Assembly (NCBI RefSeq): GCF_016907795.1
Contig: NZ_JAFBCR010000001.1
Coordinates: forward strand, 558,001-622,000
Source: Kocuria palustris
GTDB lineage: Bacteria > Actinomycetota > Actinomycetes > Actinomycetales > Micrococcaceae
Direction: 5' to 3'
DNA length: 64,000 nt
A program made the position numbers and the translations under genes. The notes below the pieces were generated by a model, which did no database searches, was not told the DNA's origin, and was given only the letters and a program-made list of their open reading frames with translations. How positions within the stretch are numbered: position 1 is the first letter of the stretch; every line of letters begins with the position of its first letter. Of the stretch, positions 53,914-61,890 are shown one piece after another.

Positions 53914-54585
53914 TCAGCCGTCGTAGTCGCCGACGTCCTCGACGCCGGGCAGGTACGGCGAGATCTGCGGCAGCTCGGAGATCGAATCCAGGCCGAGCTT
54001 CTCCAGGAAGTACGGGGTCGTGCCGTAGAGAAGCGCGCCGGTCAGCGGATCGCGCTCCATCTCCTGCACGAGCCCGCGGGCCACCAGGGTGCGCACCACG
54101 CCGTCGACGTTCACGCCGCGGATCGCCGAGACGCGCGCCCGGCTGACCGGCTGGCGATAGGCGATCACGGCCAGGGTCTCCATCGCGGCCTGCGACAGCC
54201 TCGAGGTCTGTCCCTCGAGCACGAAGGCCTGCACCACCGGGGCGAACTCCGCGCGCGAATAGAAGCGCCAGCCCCCGCCCACCTTCCGCAGCTCGAAACC
54301 GCGCGGCACGGCCGGGTCGTCGTCATCGCCGGTGAGGCCGTCGTACTCGGCGCGCAGCGAATCCAGGGTCGCGCGGATCTCGTCGACGGGCTGACTGAGG
54401 ACCTCGGCCAGGTCGAACTCGGAGACGGGGCGCTCGGCGACCATGAGCACGGCCTCGATCGCGGCGGCCAGTCCCCCGGGCAGGGTGTCGACGTCGACGA
54501 CGCCGGCGGAGATCTCCTGCGCCAGGGACGACGCGGCCGCCTCGTCCGCGTTGCCGTCGGGGGCGGGCTCGTGCTGCTCAGTCAT
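53914..54585 (-). CDS. scpB: Segregation and condensation protein B
   Basis: This 223-residue paired winged-helix protein of the Smc-ScpAB complex has 'LAAAIEAVLMVAERPVSEFD' (first WHD) and 'LSQAAMETLAVIAYRQPVSR' with 'IRGVNVDGVVRTL' (second WHD), then 'ALLYGTTPYFLEKLGLDS'. ATG at 54585 overlaps the scpA stop by eight bases. It bridges Smc heads together with ScpA. Confidence 0.96.
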   Translation of the reverse strand: MTEQHEPAPDGNADEAAASSLAQEISAGVVDVDTLPGGLAAAIEAVLMVAERPVSEFDLAEVLSQPVDEIRATLDSLRAEYDGLTGDDDDPAVPRGFELRKVGGGWRFYSRAEFAPVVQAFVLEGQTSRLSQAAMETLAVIAYRQPVSRARVSAIRGVNVDGVVRTLVARGLVQEMERDPLTGALLYGTTPYFLEKLGLDSISELPQISPYLPGVEDVGDYDG

Positions 54586-55474
54586 GGGGCGTGTCTTCTG
54601 CCGCGGGGCCCTCGGCGGCGGGATCGGTCGGGGCGGGGACGTCGTGCTCGTCGGACAGCCGCTCGGGGCTCCAATCCTCCGGGGCGGTCCAGGTGATCCA
54701 GACATCGGCCAGCGGCTCGTCCTGGCGGACGTCGATCGCGCGGTCGCGGAACAGCTCCAGGACCGACAGGAAGCGCACGACGACCACCAGGACCGTCTCG
54801 GCATCGGCGATCAGCTCGGCGAAGGCGTGCTCCTGGCCGTCGGCGAGCATCAGGCGCAGCTGATCGGCCTCCTCGCGCACGGTGACCTCGGAGCCGTGGA
54901 GGTGATCGACGCCGACCTCGGTGGGCGCGGCCTCCTTGGGCGTGAGCGCCCGGATCGCGATCTGGGCGAACTCCTCGGGAGTGGTGCGCCAGATCAGCTC
55001 GGGCATGAGCTTCGCGAACTGCGGCTCCAGCGGCACGGAGCGGGCCTGGCGGGCGGACTCGGTGCGCATGGTCTGGGCCATGAGCTGGGACATGTCCTTG
55101 AACGCCTTGTACTGCAGCAGCCGGGCGAAGAGCAGGTCGCGGGCCTCGAGCACGGCCAGGTCGGCCTCGTCGTCGACCTCGCCGCGCGGCAGCAGCCGGG
55201 CGGCCTTCAGATCCAGCAGCGTGGCGGCCACGACCAGGAACTCGCTGGCGGCGTCCAGGGCCGCCAGCGAGTTCGTCTCGCGCAGGGCGCGGACGTAGTC
55301 CAGGAACTCGTCGGTGACCATCGACAGCGAGACCGTGGTGATGTCGAGCTCGTGCTTGCCGATCAGCCCCAGCAGGACCTCGAACGGCCCGGCGAAGTTC
55401 TCGAGCTCGACCGCGAAGCCGCCCTCGGACCCGGCCAGGCCCGAGGACTCGATCTCCGGGACGAGTGCGCTCAT
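54578..55474 (-). CDS. scpA: Segregation and condensation protein A
   Basis: This 298-residue kleisin of the Smc complex has the N-terminal 'FAVELENFAGPFEVLLGLIG' and 'KHELDITTVSLSMVTDEFLD', then 'AASEFLVVAATLLDLKAARL'. The C-terminal winged-helix region ('FAELIADAETVLVVVVRFL' then 'SVLELFRD') follows, and an acidic Ala/Pro tail of about 30 residues. It lies seven bases downstream of parA. Confidence 0.96.
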   Translation of the reverse strand: MSALVPEIESSGLAGSEGGFAVELENFAGPFEVLLGLIGKHELDITTVSLSMVTDEFLDYVRALRETNSLAALDAASEFLVVAATLLDLKAARLLPRGEVDDEADLAVLEARDLLFARLLQYKAFKDMSQLMAQTMRTESARQARSVPLEPQFAKLMPELIWRTTPEEFAQIAIRALTPKEAAPTEVGVDHLHGSEVTVREEADQLRLMLADGQEHAFAELIADAETVLVVVVRFLSVLELFRDRAIDVRQDEPLADVWITWTAPEDWSPERLSDEHDVPAPTDPAAEGPAAEDTPHD

Positions 55475-55481
55475 GCGCGGA

Positions 55482-56375
55482 TCACGGAGCGCCGCCGCGC
55501 GAGATCAGCTCGCGGGCCAGCTGGCGGTAGGCATCCGCGCCCGTGTGGTTGGTCGCGAACGACGTGATCGGCTCGGCGGCGACCGTGGCGTCCGGGAACT
55601 TCACGGTGCGCTTGATGACGGTGTCGAAGACCTTGTCGCCGAAGGCCTCCACGATCCGGTCCAGCACCTCGCGCGAGTGCAGGGTGCGGGAGTCGAACAT
55701 GGTGGCCAGGACGCCGTCGATCTGCAGCTTGGGGTTCAGCCGGTCCTGGACCTTCTCGATCGAGTCCACCAGCAGGGCCACCGCGCGCAGGGCGAAGAAC
55801 TCGCAGATCAGCGGGATGATCACGCCGTGGGCGGCGGTCAGCGCGTTGACGGTCAGCAGCCCGAGCGAGGGCTGGCAGTCGATGAGGATGACGTCGTAGT
55901 GGTCCTCGACCTTGCGCAGCGCCGAGGCCAGCACCTGCTCGCGGGCCACCTCCGAGACCAGCTGGACCTCGGCGGCCGAGAGGTCGATGTTGGCGGGCAT
56001 GAGGTCGATGCCCTCGGTCTCGGTCTCCAGGATCACGTCCCAGGGGTCGACCCCGCGCTCCATCATCACGTTGTAGATGGTCTGGTCGAGCTCGTGCGGG
56101 TTCGCGCCGAAGCCCGCCGACAGCGCGCCCTGCGGATCGAAGTCCACCATGAGGACCTTGCGCCCGGTCTCGGCCAGGGCCGCGCCCAGGTTGATGGTCG
56201 ACGTCGTCTTGCCCACGCCGCCCTTCTGGTTGACCATCGCGATGATCCGCGCCGGGCCGTGGGAGTCCAGCTCGGGCGGGTCCGGGAAGCGGCGCAGCGG
56301 GCGCCCGGTGGGGCCGACCTTGCCGGTCTCGGCTTCGCCGAGCGCGGGGAACCGATCCTCGTTCTTGCTGCTCAC
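55482..56375 (-). CDS. ParA family ATPase (chromosome partitioning-like, scpAB-linked)
   Basis: This 297-residue P-loop ATPase has the deviant Walker A 'NQKGGVGKTTST', 'VDFDPQGALSAGFG' and 'VILIDCQPSLGLLTVNAL'. It is the ParA paralogue that precedes scpAB in Actinobacteria, distinct from the parAB at the origin. The start is uncertain: GTG at 56375 is chosen, with GGAG about 11 bases upstream; a GTG four codons earlier is possible. In related genomes xerD often precedes it; here a dicarboxylate transporter does. Confidence 0.92.
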   Translation of the reverse strand: MSSKNEDRFPALGEAETGKVGPTGRPLRRFPDPPELDSHGPARIIAMVNQKGGVGKTTSTINLGAALAETGRKVLMVDFDPQGALSAGFGANPHELDQTIYNVMMERGVDPWDVILETETEGIDLMPANIDLSAAEVQLVSEVAREQVLASALRKVEDHYDVILIDCQPSLGLLTVNALTAAHGVIIPLICEFFALRAVALLVDSIEKVQDRLNPKLQIDGVLATMFDSRTLHSREVLDRIVEAFGDKVFDTVIKRTVKFPDATVAAEPITSFATNHTGADAYRQLARELISRGGAP

Positions 56376-56484
56376 TGTGGGAACCACTCCTGGTCTGGGG
56401 ACGGCGTGCGAGCCGCGCCGACGCGTGCCCGCCTTCTCTGGCCAGTCACCCTACCGCCGCGGGGCGGGACCTGCATGGACGCGC

Positions 56485-56522
56485 CCGCCTGGCCGAGCGC
56501 TTCCGCGGCAAGGGCCAGGCGG
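56485..56522 (-). terminator. Hairpin terminator after the dicarboxylate symporter
   Basis: A perfect 10-bp stem (CCGCCTGGCC with GGCCAGGCGG) and an 18-base loop lie 24 bases beyond the symporter stop, before parA. Confidence 0.6.
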
Positions 56523-56545
56523 CGCATGCACTGCCTGCCGGAACC

Positions 56546-57943
56546 TCAGGCGAGCTTCGACTGCTCGTGGCCCTCGAGTGCCTGCTCGGGGGCGGTCGGC
56601 GAGGCGTGCGGGTCCACAGCCATCTGCGCCTCGTCGAAGGGCAGCTTCCCGGACAGCACCTGGCTCACCCGGTCCCGGTCGATCTCACGGACCCAGGTGC
56701 CCAGCACCAGCGTGGCCACGGCATTGCCGGAGAAGTTGGTCAGCGCACGAGCCTCGGACATGAACCGGTCGATGCCCACGATCAGCCCCACGCCGTCGAC
56801 GAGATCAGGACGGTGCGACTGCAGGCCGGCCGCCAGGGTGGCGATGCCCGCACCGGAGACGCCGGCCGCACCCTTGGAGGCGATGATCATGAACAGCAGC
56901 AGGGTGATCTGCTCGCCCAGTGCCAGCGGAGTGCCCATGGCATCGGCCACGAACAGGGCACCCATGGTCAGGTAGATGGCCGTGCCGTCGAGATTGAACG
57001 AGTAGCCGGTGGGCACAACGACGCCCACGACCGGCTTGGAGACACCCAGGTGCTCCATCTTGGCGATCAGCCGCGGCAGTGCCGCCTCGGACGACGAGGT
57101 CGAGAAGATCAGCAGGTACTCGCGGGCCAGGTACTTCATGAGCGAGAAGATGTTCACCCCGGTCACGATCTTCAGCATCAGGCCGAGGATCACGATGATG
57201 AACAGCGCGCAGGTGATGTAGAACGCGAGCATCAGCACCAGCATCGACGTGATGGCCTGCACGCCGGTGGCGCCCACCACGGCTGCGATCGCGCCGAACG
57301 CGCCGAGCGGCGCCAGCCACATGACCATCATCAGCAGTCGGAACACAACGGCCTGGATGTAGGTCACCGCCTTGAGCACGGGCCGACCGCATTCTCCCAT
57401 GGCCTGCAGCGCGAAGCCCACGAGCAGTGCGACGAACAGGGTCTGCAGGATGTTGCCGGAGGTCAACGATGACACCAGCGTGGTGGGGATGATCGCCAGG
57501 AGGAACCCGACGGTCCCCTCCTCGGCACCGGCGCCATGGGAAGCGTCGGCGGGGACCTCGTACGTCGCGTTGCTCATGTCCAGGCCGGAGCCGGGCTGGA
57601 CGATGTTGCCCACCACCAGGCCGATGGCCAGGGCGAAGGTCGACATGGCGATGAAGTAGGCCAGAGCCATGCCCCCGACCTTGCCGACCGTGGCCGCCTT
57701 GGCGATCGAGCCGACGCCCAGCACGATCGTGCAGAAGATGACCGGAGCGATCATCATCTTGATCAGCGCGATGAACCCGGTGCCGACGGGCTTCAGCGCC
57801 ACTCCGACCTCTGGAGCGACCAGCCCCAGGACGGCACCGGCGACCACAGCGATGATCACGGCGATGTAGAGGGTGTGCGTGCGGTCCTTCTTCTTCCGGG
57901 GCGCTGTCGACGACGTCGGGCCCGGCTGCTCGGCTGCTGCCAT
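56546..57943 (-). CDS. Dicarboxylate/amino acid:cation symporter (DctA/DAACS family)
   Basis: This 465-residue protein has about eight helices plus two re-entrant loops. Family signatures are 'IKMMIAPVIFCTIVLGV', the serine-rich 'LLIFSTSSSEAALPRLI', 'PTGYSFNLDGTAIYLTMGAL' and 'GIDRFMSEARALTNFSGNAV'. It most resembles C4-dicarboxylate carriers. ATG at 57943 follows AGGAG. The gene is divergent from a CitA/DcuS-like two-component system across a repeat-containing region, which points to control by dicarboxylate or citrate sensing. Confidence 0.9.
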   Translation of the reverse strand: MAAAEQPGPTSSTAPRKKKDRTHTLYIAVIIAVVAGAVLGLVAPEVGVALKPVGTGFIALIKMMIAPVIFCTIVLGVGSIAKAATVGKVGGMALAYFIAMSTFALAIGLVVGNIVQPGSGLDMSNATYEVPADASHGAGAEEGTVGFLLAIIPTTLVSSLTSGNILQTLFVALLVGFALQAMGECGRPVLKAVTYIQAVVFRLLMMVMWLAPLGAFGAIAAVVGATGVQAITSMLVLMLAFYITCALFIIVILGLMLKIVTGVNIFSLMKYLAREYLLIFSTSSSEAALPRLIAKMEHLGVSKPVVGVVVPTGYSFNLDGTAIYLTMGALFVADAMGTPLALGEQITLLLFMIIASKGAAGVSGAGIATLAAGLQSHRPDLVDGVGLIVGIDRFMSEARALTNFSGNAVATLVLGTWVREIDRDRVSQVLSGKLPFDEAQMAVDPHASPTAPEQALEGHEQSKLA

Positions 57944-58047
57944 GTGCTGCTCCTGAACGATGCGACGCCGGACGAGGCCGGCGGTGGGCGGTGCTGCGCC
58001 TCGCTCGGCGCCACAATCAGCTTGACGGGATCTGTGATGCACGTCTC

Positions 58048-58081
58048 GTTGTGGTCGTTGTGGTCGTGAGCGGGACCACAA
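58048..58081. promoter_or_regulatory. Candidate response-regulator operator between symporter and kinase
   Basis: Two tandem 9-base repeats GTTGTGGTC (58048-58056, 58057-58065) are followed after eight bases by GACCACAA (58074-58081), the reverse complement of TTGTGGTC. Direct plus inverted half-sites in a divergent promoter region suit a dimeric regulator such as the adjacent CitB/DcuR-like protein. This is inference from position and symmetry. Confidence 0.5.
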
Positions 58082-58136
58082 GCGGGTCAGCGAGGTGGGA
58101 GACTTCGGGACACCCCGATCCGCACGAGGAGCTCCC

Positions 58137-59779
58137 ATGTCCCTGGCCCGCCGCGTCCTGGTCCTGCAGCTGCTGCTGGTCCTTGTCCTAGCGGCCGTCT
58201 TCGGCGCCGTCCTCATCCAGCGAGCCGCCCAGGATGCCGACGAGCGAGCCCGCGAGATCAGCCGCACCATGTCCATAGCCCTGGCTGACGACCCGTTCGT
58301 GATCGAGCAGTCGGGTGCTGACGACCCCCACGCCCAGCTGCAGCCCCTGGCGGATGACCTCGTGCGCAGCACCGAGCTCGATTGGATCACCATCATGTCG
58401 CCAGAGGGCATCCGATGGACCCACCCTCGGCCAGAGATGATCGGACAGCGATTCCGCGGCTCGATCGAGGAAGCGCGCAGCGGGCAGGTCAGGGCCTCGA
58501 CGGAACAGGGGCAGCTCGGCTTGTCGGCCCGCACCACCGCACCGGTGCGCGACGAGGACGGAGAGATCGTCGCTCTGGTCTCCACGGGGGTGCTGGTCGA
58601 GCACACCGCCGACGAAGTCTGGGCCGAGGCCCCGCTGCTGCTCGGGATGGCGCTGGCGCTGCTCGCAGCCGGGGCTGCGGCCCATCTTCCCCTGGCCCGC
58701 TACCTCTCCCAGCGCACCGGGGGACGGACTCCGGAGGAGCTGGCCGAGGCCGTCTCGGTTCAGGACGCCGTGCTCGAGCAGGCGGCCCAGGGCCTTCTGC
58801 TGATCGAGAACGGCAGACTCATGCTCGCCAACCCTCGAGCTCGTGAGCTGCTGGGCCTGACCGAGCCTGCCCTGGAAGCCCTCCAGCAGCCGGACGGGCG
58901 CAGCCTTGTCTACCGATGGGCCGATCGGCGACGTCGTCGAGGCATCCCCCTGGAGGAAGCGCGTCTGCCCCCGCAGCTGCAGGACCTGCTCACCGGGCAG
59001 CAGGAGGTCCGCGAGCAGTGGATCATGCACGGCGAGCGCACCCTGATCGTCTCCCTGCTGCGCGCGTCGGAGCCCTCGGCCGGAATGGTCGCGATCCTGC
59101 GCGATCACACCGAGCTCACCCGGCTGTCCGGACAGCTGCGTGCGACCACCACGATGGCCCAGGCGCTGCGCTCGCAGACCCACGAGCACGCGAACCGGAT
59201 GCACACGAACGTCGCACTGCTGGAGCTCGGCGAATCCGAGCAGGCAAGGCGCTTCGCCGCCGCGGATCAGCAGCGCACCTTGAGTCTGGCCGGGGACGTC
59301 GGGGCAGGGATCGAGGATCCCGTGCTCACGGCCCTGCTGCTGGGCAAGGCCTCCGCGGCCCAGGAGCGCGGAGTCCGACTGGAGGTCCATGCGGCGGACG
59401 GAGCACCCGGACTTCCGCTGAGCGCATCGGAGACCGTGACCGTAGTGGGCAATCTCATCGACAACGCAATCGAAGCAGCCGTCGCCGCATCCGGTGCCGA
59501 AGGGCCGCTGGTGGAAGTCGAGATCGCGCAGGATGATGACGGCGCCGCGATCCTCAGCGTCGCGGATTCGGGGCCGGGCATCGAGGCGTCGGTGCGGGAG
59601 CGGATCTTCCAGCGCGGCGCCTCCACGAAGGATTCGGACACCGTGGGCGGCCACGGTGTGGGACTGGCACTCGTGAGCGAGATCGTCCACCGCCATCGCG
59701 GTGCGATCGAGGTGATCGACGACGGCGGCACGGCTTCGTGCTCAGCTTCCCCCTGGTCTCGAAGGAGGTTCGATCATGA
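58137..59779 (+). pseudogene. CitA/DcuS-like sensor histidine kinase with a single-base deletion near the 3' end
   Basis: ATG at 58137 follows GAGGAG. The product has a first membrane helix ('VLVLQLLLVLVLAAVFGAV') and a periplasmic PAS-like sensor ('LDWITIMSPEGIRWTHPRPE', 'RTTAPVRDEDGEIVALVSTG'). A second helix, a cytosolic PAS part, a DHp-like 'LRSQTHEHANRMHTNVALLE' (phospho-His) and an HATPase domain ('VVGNLIDNAIEAAV', 'DSGPGIEASVRERIFQRGAS', 'GHGVGLALVSEIVHRHRG') follow. Near 59738 one base is missing. Restored, it reads 'VLSFPLVSKEVRS' and stops in the ATGA overlap with the regulator. As written it reads through to 60272. The catalytic part is complete, so it may still work. Confidence 0.85.
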
Positions 59780-60471
59780 GCAGGGAGCTGCGGGTGGTCG
59801 TCGTGGAAGACGAGCCGCTGACCCGGGACGCGCACCTGCGGTTCGTTCAGCAGGTACCGGGATTCGAGGCGGCGGGCAGTGCGGCCACAGCCGCAGAAGC
59901 CCTGCGAGCGGTGAGTTCGCTGCGTCGCGAAGGCCGCCCCGCGGACCTTCTGCTGCTGGATGTGAATCTCCCCGATGCCACCGGCATCGACGTCGCACGC
60001 CGGCTGCGCGCCGCCGGAGACGACGTGGACATCCTCGCGGTGACAGCCCACAGGGATGTGGAGACGGTTCGAGCAGCTGCCTCGCTCGGAGTCGTCGGCT
60101 ACCTCGTGAAGCCCTTCACCCGCGAGCAGCTGCTGCATCGCCTGGCCGCCTATCAGCAGTACCGCACCAGTCTGCGGGGAGAGCAGCCGCTCGATCAGGA
60201 GGCGATCGATCGAGCACTCGATGGGCTTCGGCCATTCGCAGCCTCGGGCAGCCCCAAGGGCCTGTCCCCTGAGACGCTGGAGCGCGTGGCCCAGGAGCTG
60301 GCGGCACTGCCGTGGCAGTCGGCGGCCGAGGTCGCGGCTGGGACGGGCATCTCCCGCGTGACGGCTCGGCGCTATCTGGAGCACCTGACCGAGGTCGACC
60401 GCGCACAGCGCCGGGCACGCCGCGGCACGGTGGGCCGACCCGAGATGGAGTATCGGTCCTGCGGCGAGTGA
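59776..60471 (+). CDS. CitB/DcuR-like response regulator
   Basis: This 231-residue protein has a receiver domain with acidic pocket 'VVVVEDEPL', phospho-acceptor Asp62 ('LLLLDVNLP') and the lysine in 'GYLVKPF'. A C-terminal HTH follows ('SAAEVAAGTGISRVTARRYL') of the type seen in CitB/DcuR regulators. It overlaps the kinase's restored stop. It probably acts on the divergent dicarboxylate symporter gene. Confidence 0.93.
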   Translation: MSRELRVVVVEDEPLTRDAHLRFVQQVPGFEAAGSAATAAEALRAVSSLRREGRPADLLLLDVNLPDATGIDVARRLRAAGDDVDILAVTAHRDVETVRAAASLGVVGYLVKPFTREQLLHRLAAYQQYRTSLRGEQPLDQEAIDRALDGLRPFAASGSPKGLSPETLERVAQELAALPWQSAAEVAAGTGISRVTARRYLEHLTEVDRAQRRARRGTVGRPEMEYRSCGE

Positions 60472-60603
60472 GGGCCCCGCTCGACGGCACCCGTGGCACC
60501 GAAGGAGCGAAGACTCCCTGGTGGTCGATTGCACGCCCGGATAGCCTGTGGCGCACACCACCTCGAGGGCGTGCGCCAGGCCGCACCGAGGGAGGACTTC
60601 AGC

Positions 60604-61846
60604 ATGGACGGCACCACGGCACCGGAGTGCATCACCCCTCCCCTCGGGCAGCCCCCGGCCGGAGACACGATCCGGGATCTCGCCGAGCGATCGGGTTGCC
60701 GCCTTCGGCGCGAACTCCGACGCCTTCGCGATCCTCTTCCTGGCCTGCGCCTCCCTGGGCGCGGTGCACGTGCCGGTGAACTTCGCTCTCAAGGGCGAGG
60801 AGTTGCGCCACATCCTGCGCAATGCGGACGTCGCCCTGATCGCCGCGGACCCCGCCCTGCTGGGCCTGGCCGAGGAAACGGCAGCCGATCTGACCCGCGA
60901 GCGCGGCGCCGAGGACCGGCCGCTGGTGGCCATGCCGCTGTACTACTCGGCGACTCTGCACGTGCTCCTCATGCCCTACCTGTGCCTGGGCGCCTCGATC
61001 CGCCTGATCGCCAAGCCGGACATCCCCGCCATGCTCGAGCTGGTGGAGCACGAGCACCTCTCCTCACTGTTTCTGGCCCCCACCGTGTGGGTCCCCCTGA
61101 GCTCGCGCCCTCAGCTGGAGACCCGCGCCCTGTCCTCGCTGACCCAGGCGCAGTACGGCGCTTCGATCATGCCGTCCACGGTGCTGCAGAGACTGCGCGA
61201 CCGGTTCCCCAGGCTGGGCTTCTACAACTGCTTCGGGCAGTCCGAGCTGGGTCCCCTGTGCACCGTGCTTCGCCCCGAGGAGCACGACCTGCGCCCGACG
61301 TCGTGCGGCCGCCCGGTCTTCCACGTGGAGGCGCGCGTGATGACCGCCGACGGCACCCCGGCCGGTGCGGGTGAACCCGGCGAGATCCAATACCGCTCCC
61401 CGCAGCTGATGTCCGGCTACTGGGGGCGCCCGGAGCAGACGGAGGAGAGCTTCGCGGACGGGTGGTTCCGCTCGGGAGATCAGGTCACCCGCGATTCGAT
61501 GGGCTTCATCGAGGTGGTCGACCGGATCAAGGACGTCATCAACACCGGCGGCGTGCTGGTGGCCCCGCGCGAGATCGAGGACTGCCTCTACCGACTGCCC
61601 GAGGTCGCCGAGGTGGCGGTGCTCGGACTTCCCGACGAGCGCTGGGGCGAGGCCATCACTGCGGTGATCGTGGTGCATCCCGACCAGCAGCTCACCGCGG
61701 AGACGGTCCGCCGGCACGCCCGCGAGCGCCTGGCCGACTACAAGGTGCCCAAGCGCGTGGAGTTCGTGGCCGAGCTGCCGCGCAACCAGTCCGGCAAGCT
61801 GCTCAAGCGCGAGCTGCGCGCTCAGCGCACGGCTCCGAGCGACTGA
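60604..61846 (+). pseudogene. AMP-forming acyl-CoA synthetase, internally deleted
   Basis: ATG at 60604 begins 'MDGTTAPECITPPLGQPPAG' and 'DTIRDLAERS', and then the frame breaks. From about 60695 another frame carries 'DRVAAFGANSDAFAILFLAC' and 'ASLGAVHVPVNFALKGEELR'. The P-loop region ('YTSGTTGxPKG') that binds ATP is absent: sequence jumps from 'LAEETAADLTRERGAED' to 'MPLYYSATLHVLLMPYLCLG'. The C-terminal half is well kept ('FYNCFGQSELGP', 'GWFRSGDQVTRD', 'DRIKDVINTGG', 'LPRNQSGKLLKRELR'). Two deletions, one with a frameshift, make it non-functional. Confidence 0.85.
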
Positions 61847-61848
61847 CA

Positions 61849-61886
61849 GCGGCGGGGCGATCCGCCCGGCAGGATCGCCCCGCCGC
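61849..61886. terminator. Bidirectional 15-bp hairpin terminator
   Basis: GCGGCGGGGCGATCC and GGATCGCCCCGCCGC pair perfectly around an 8-base loop, between the convergent ligase pseudogene (stop at 61846) and the CoA synthetase (stop at 61891). Confidence 0.85.
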
Positions 61887-61890
61887 GCAC

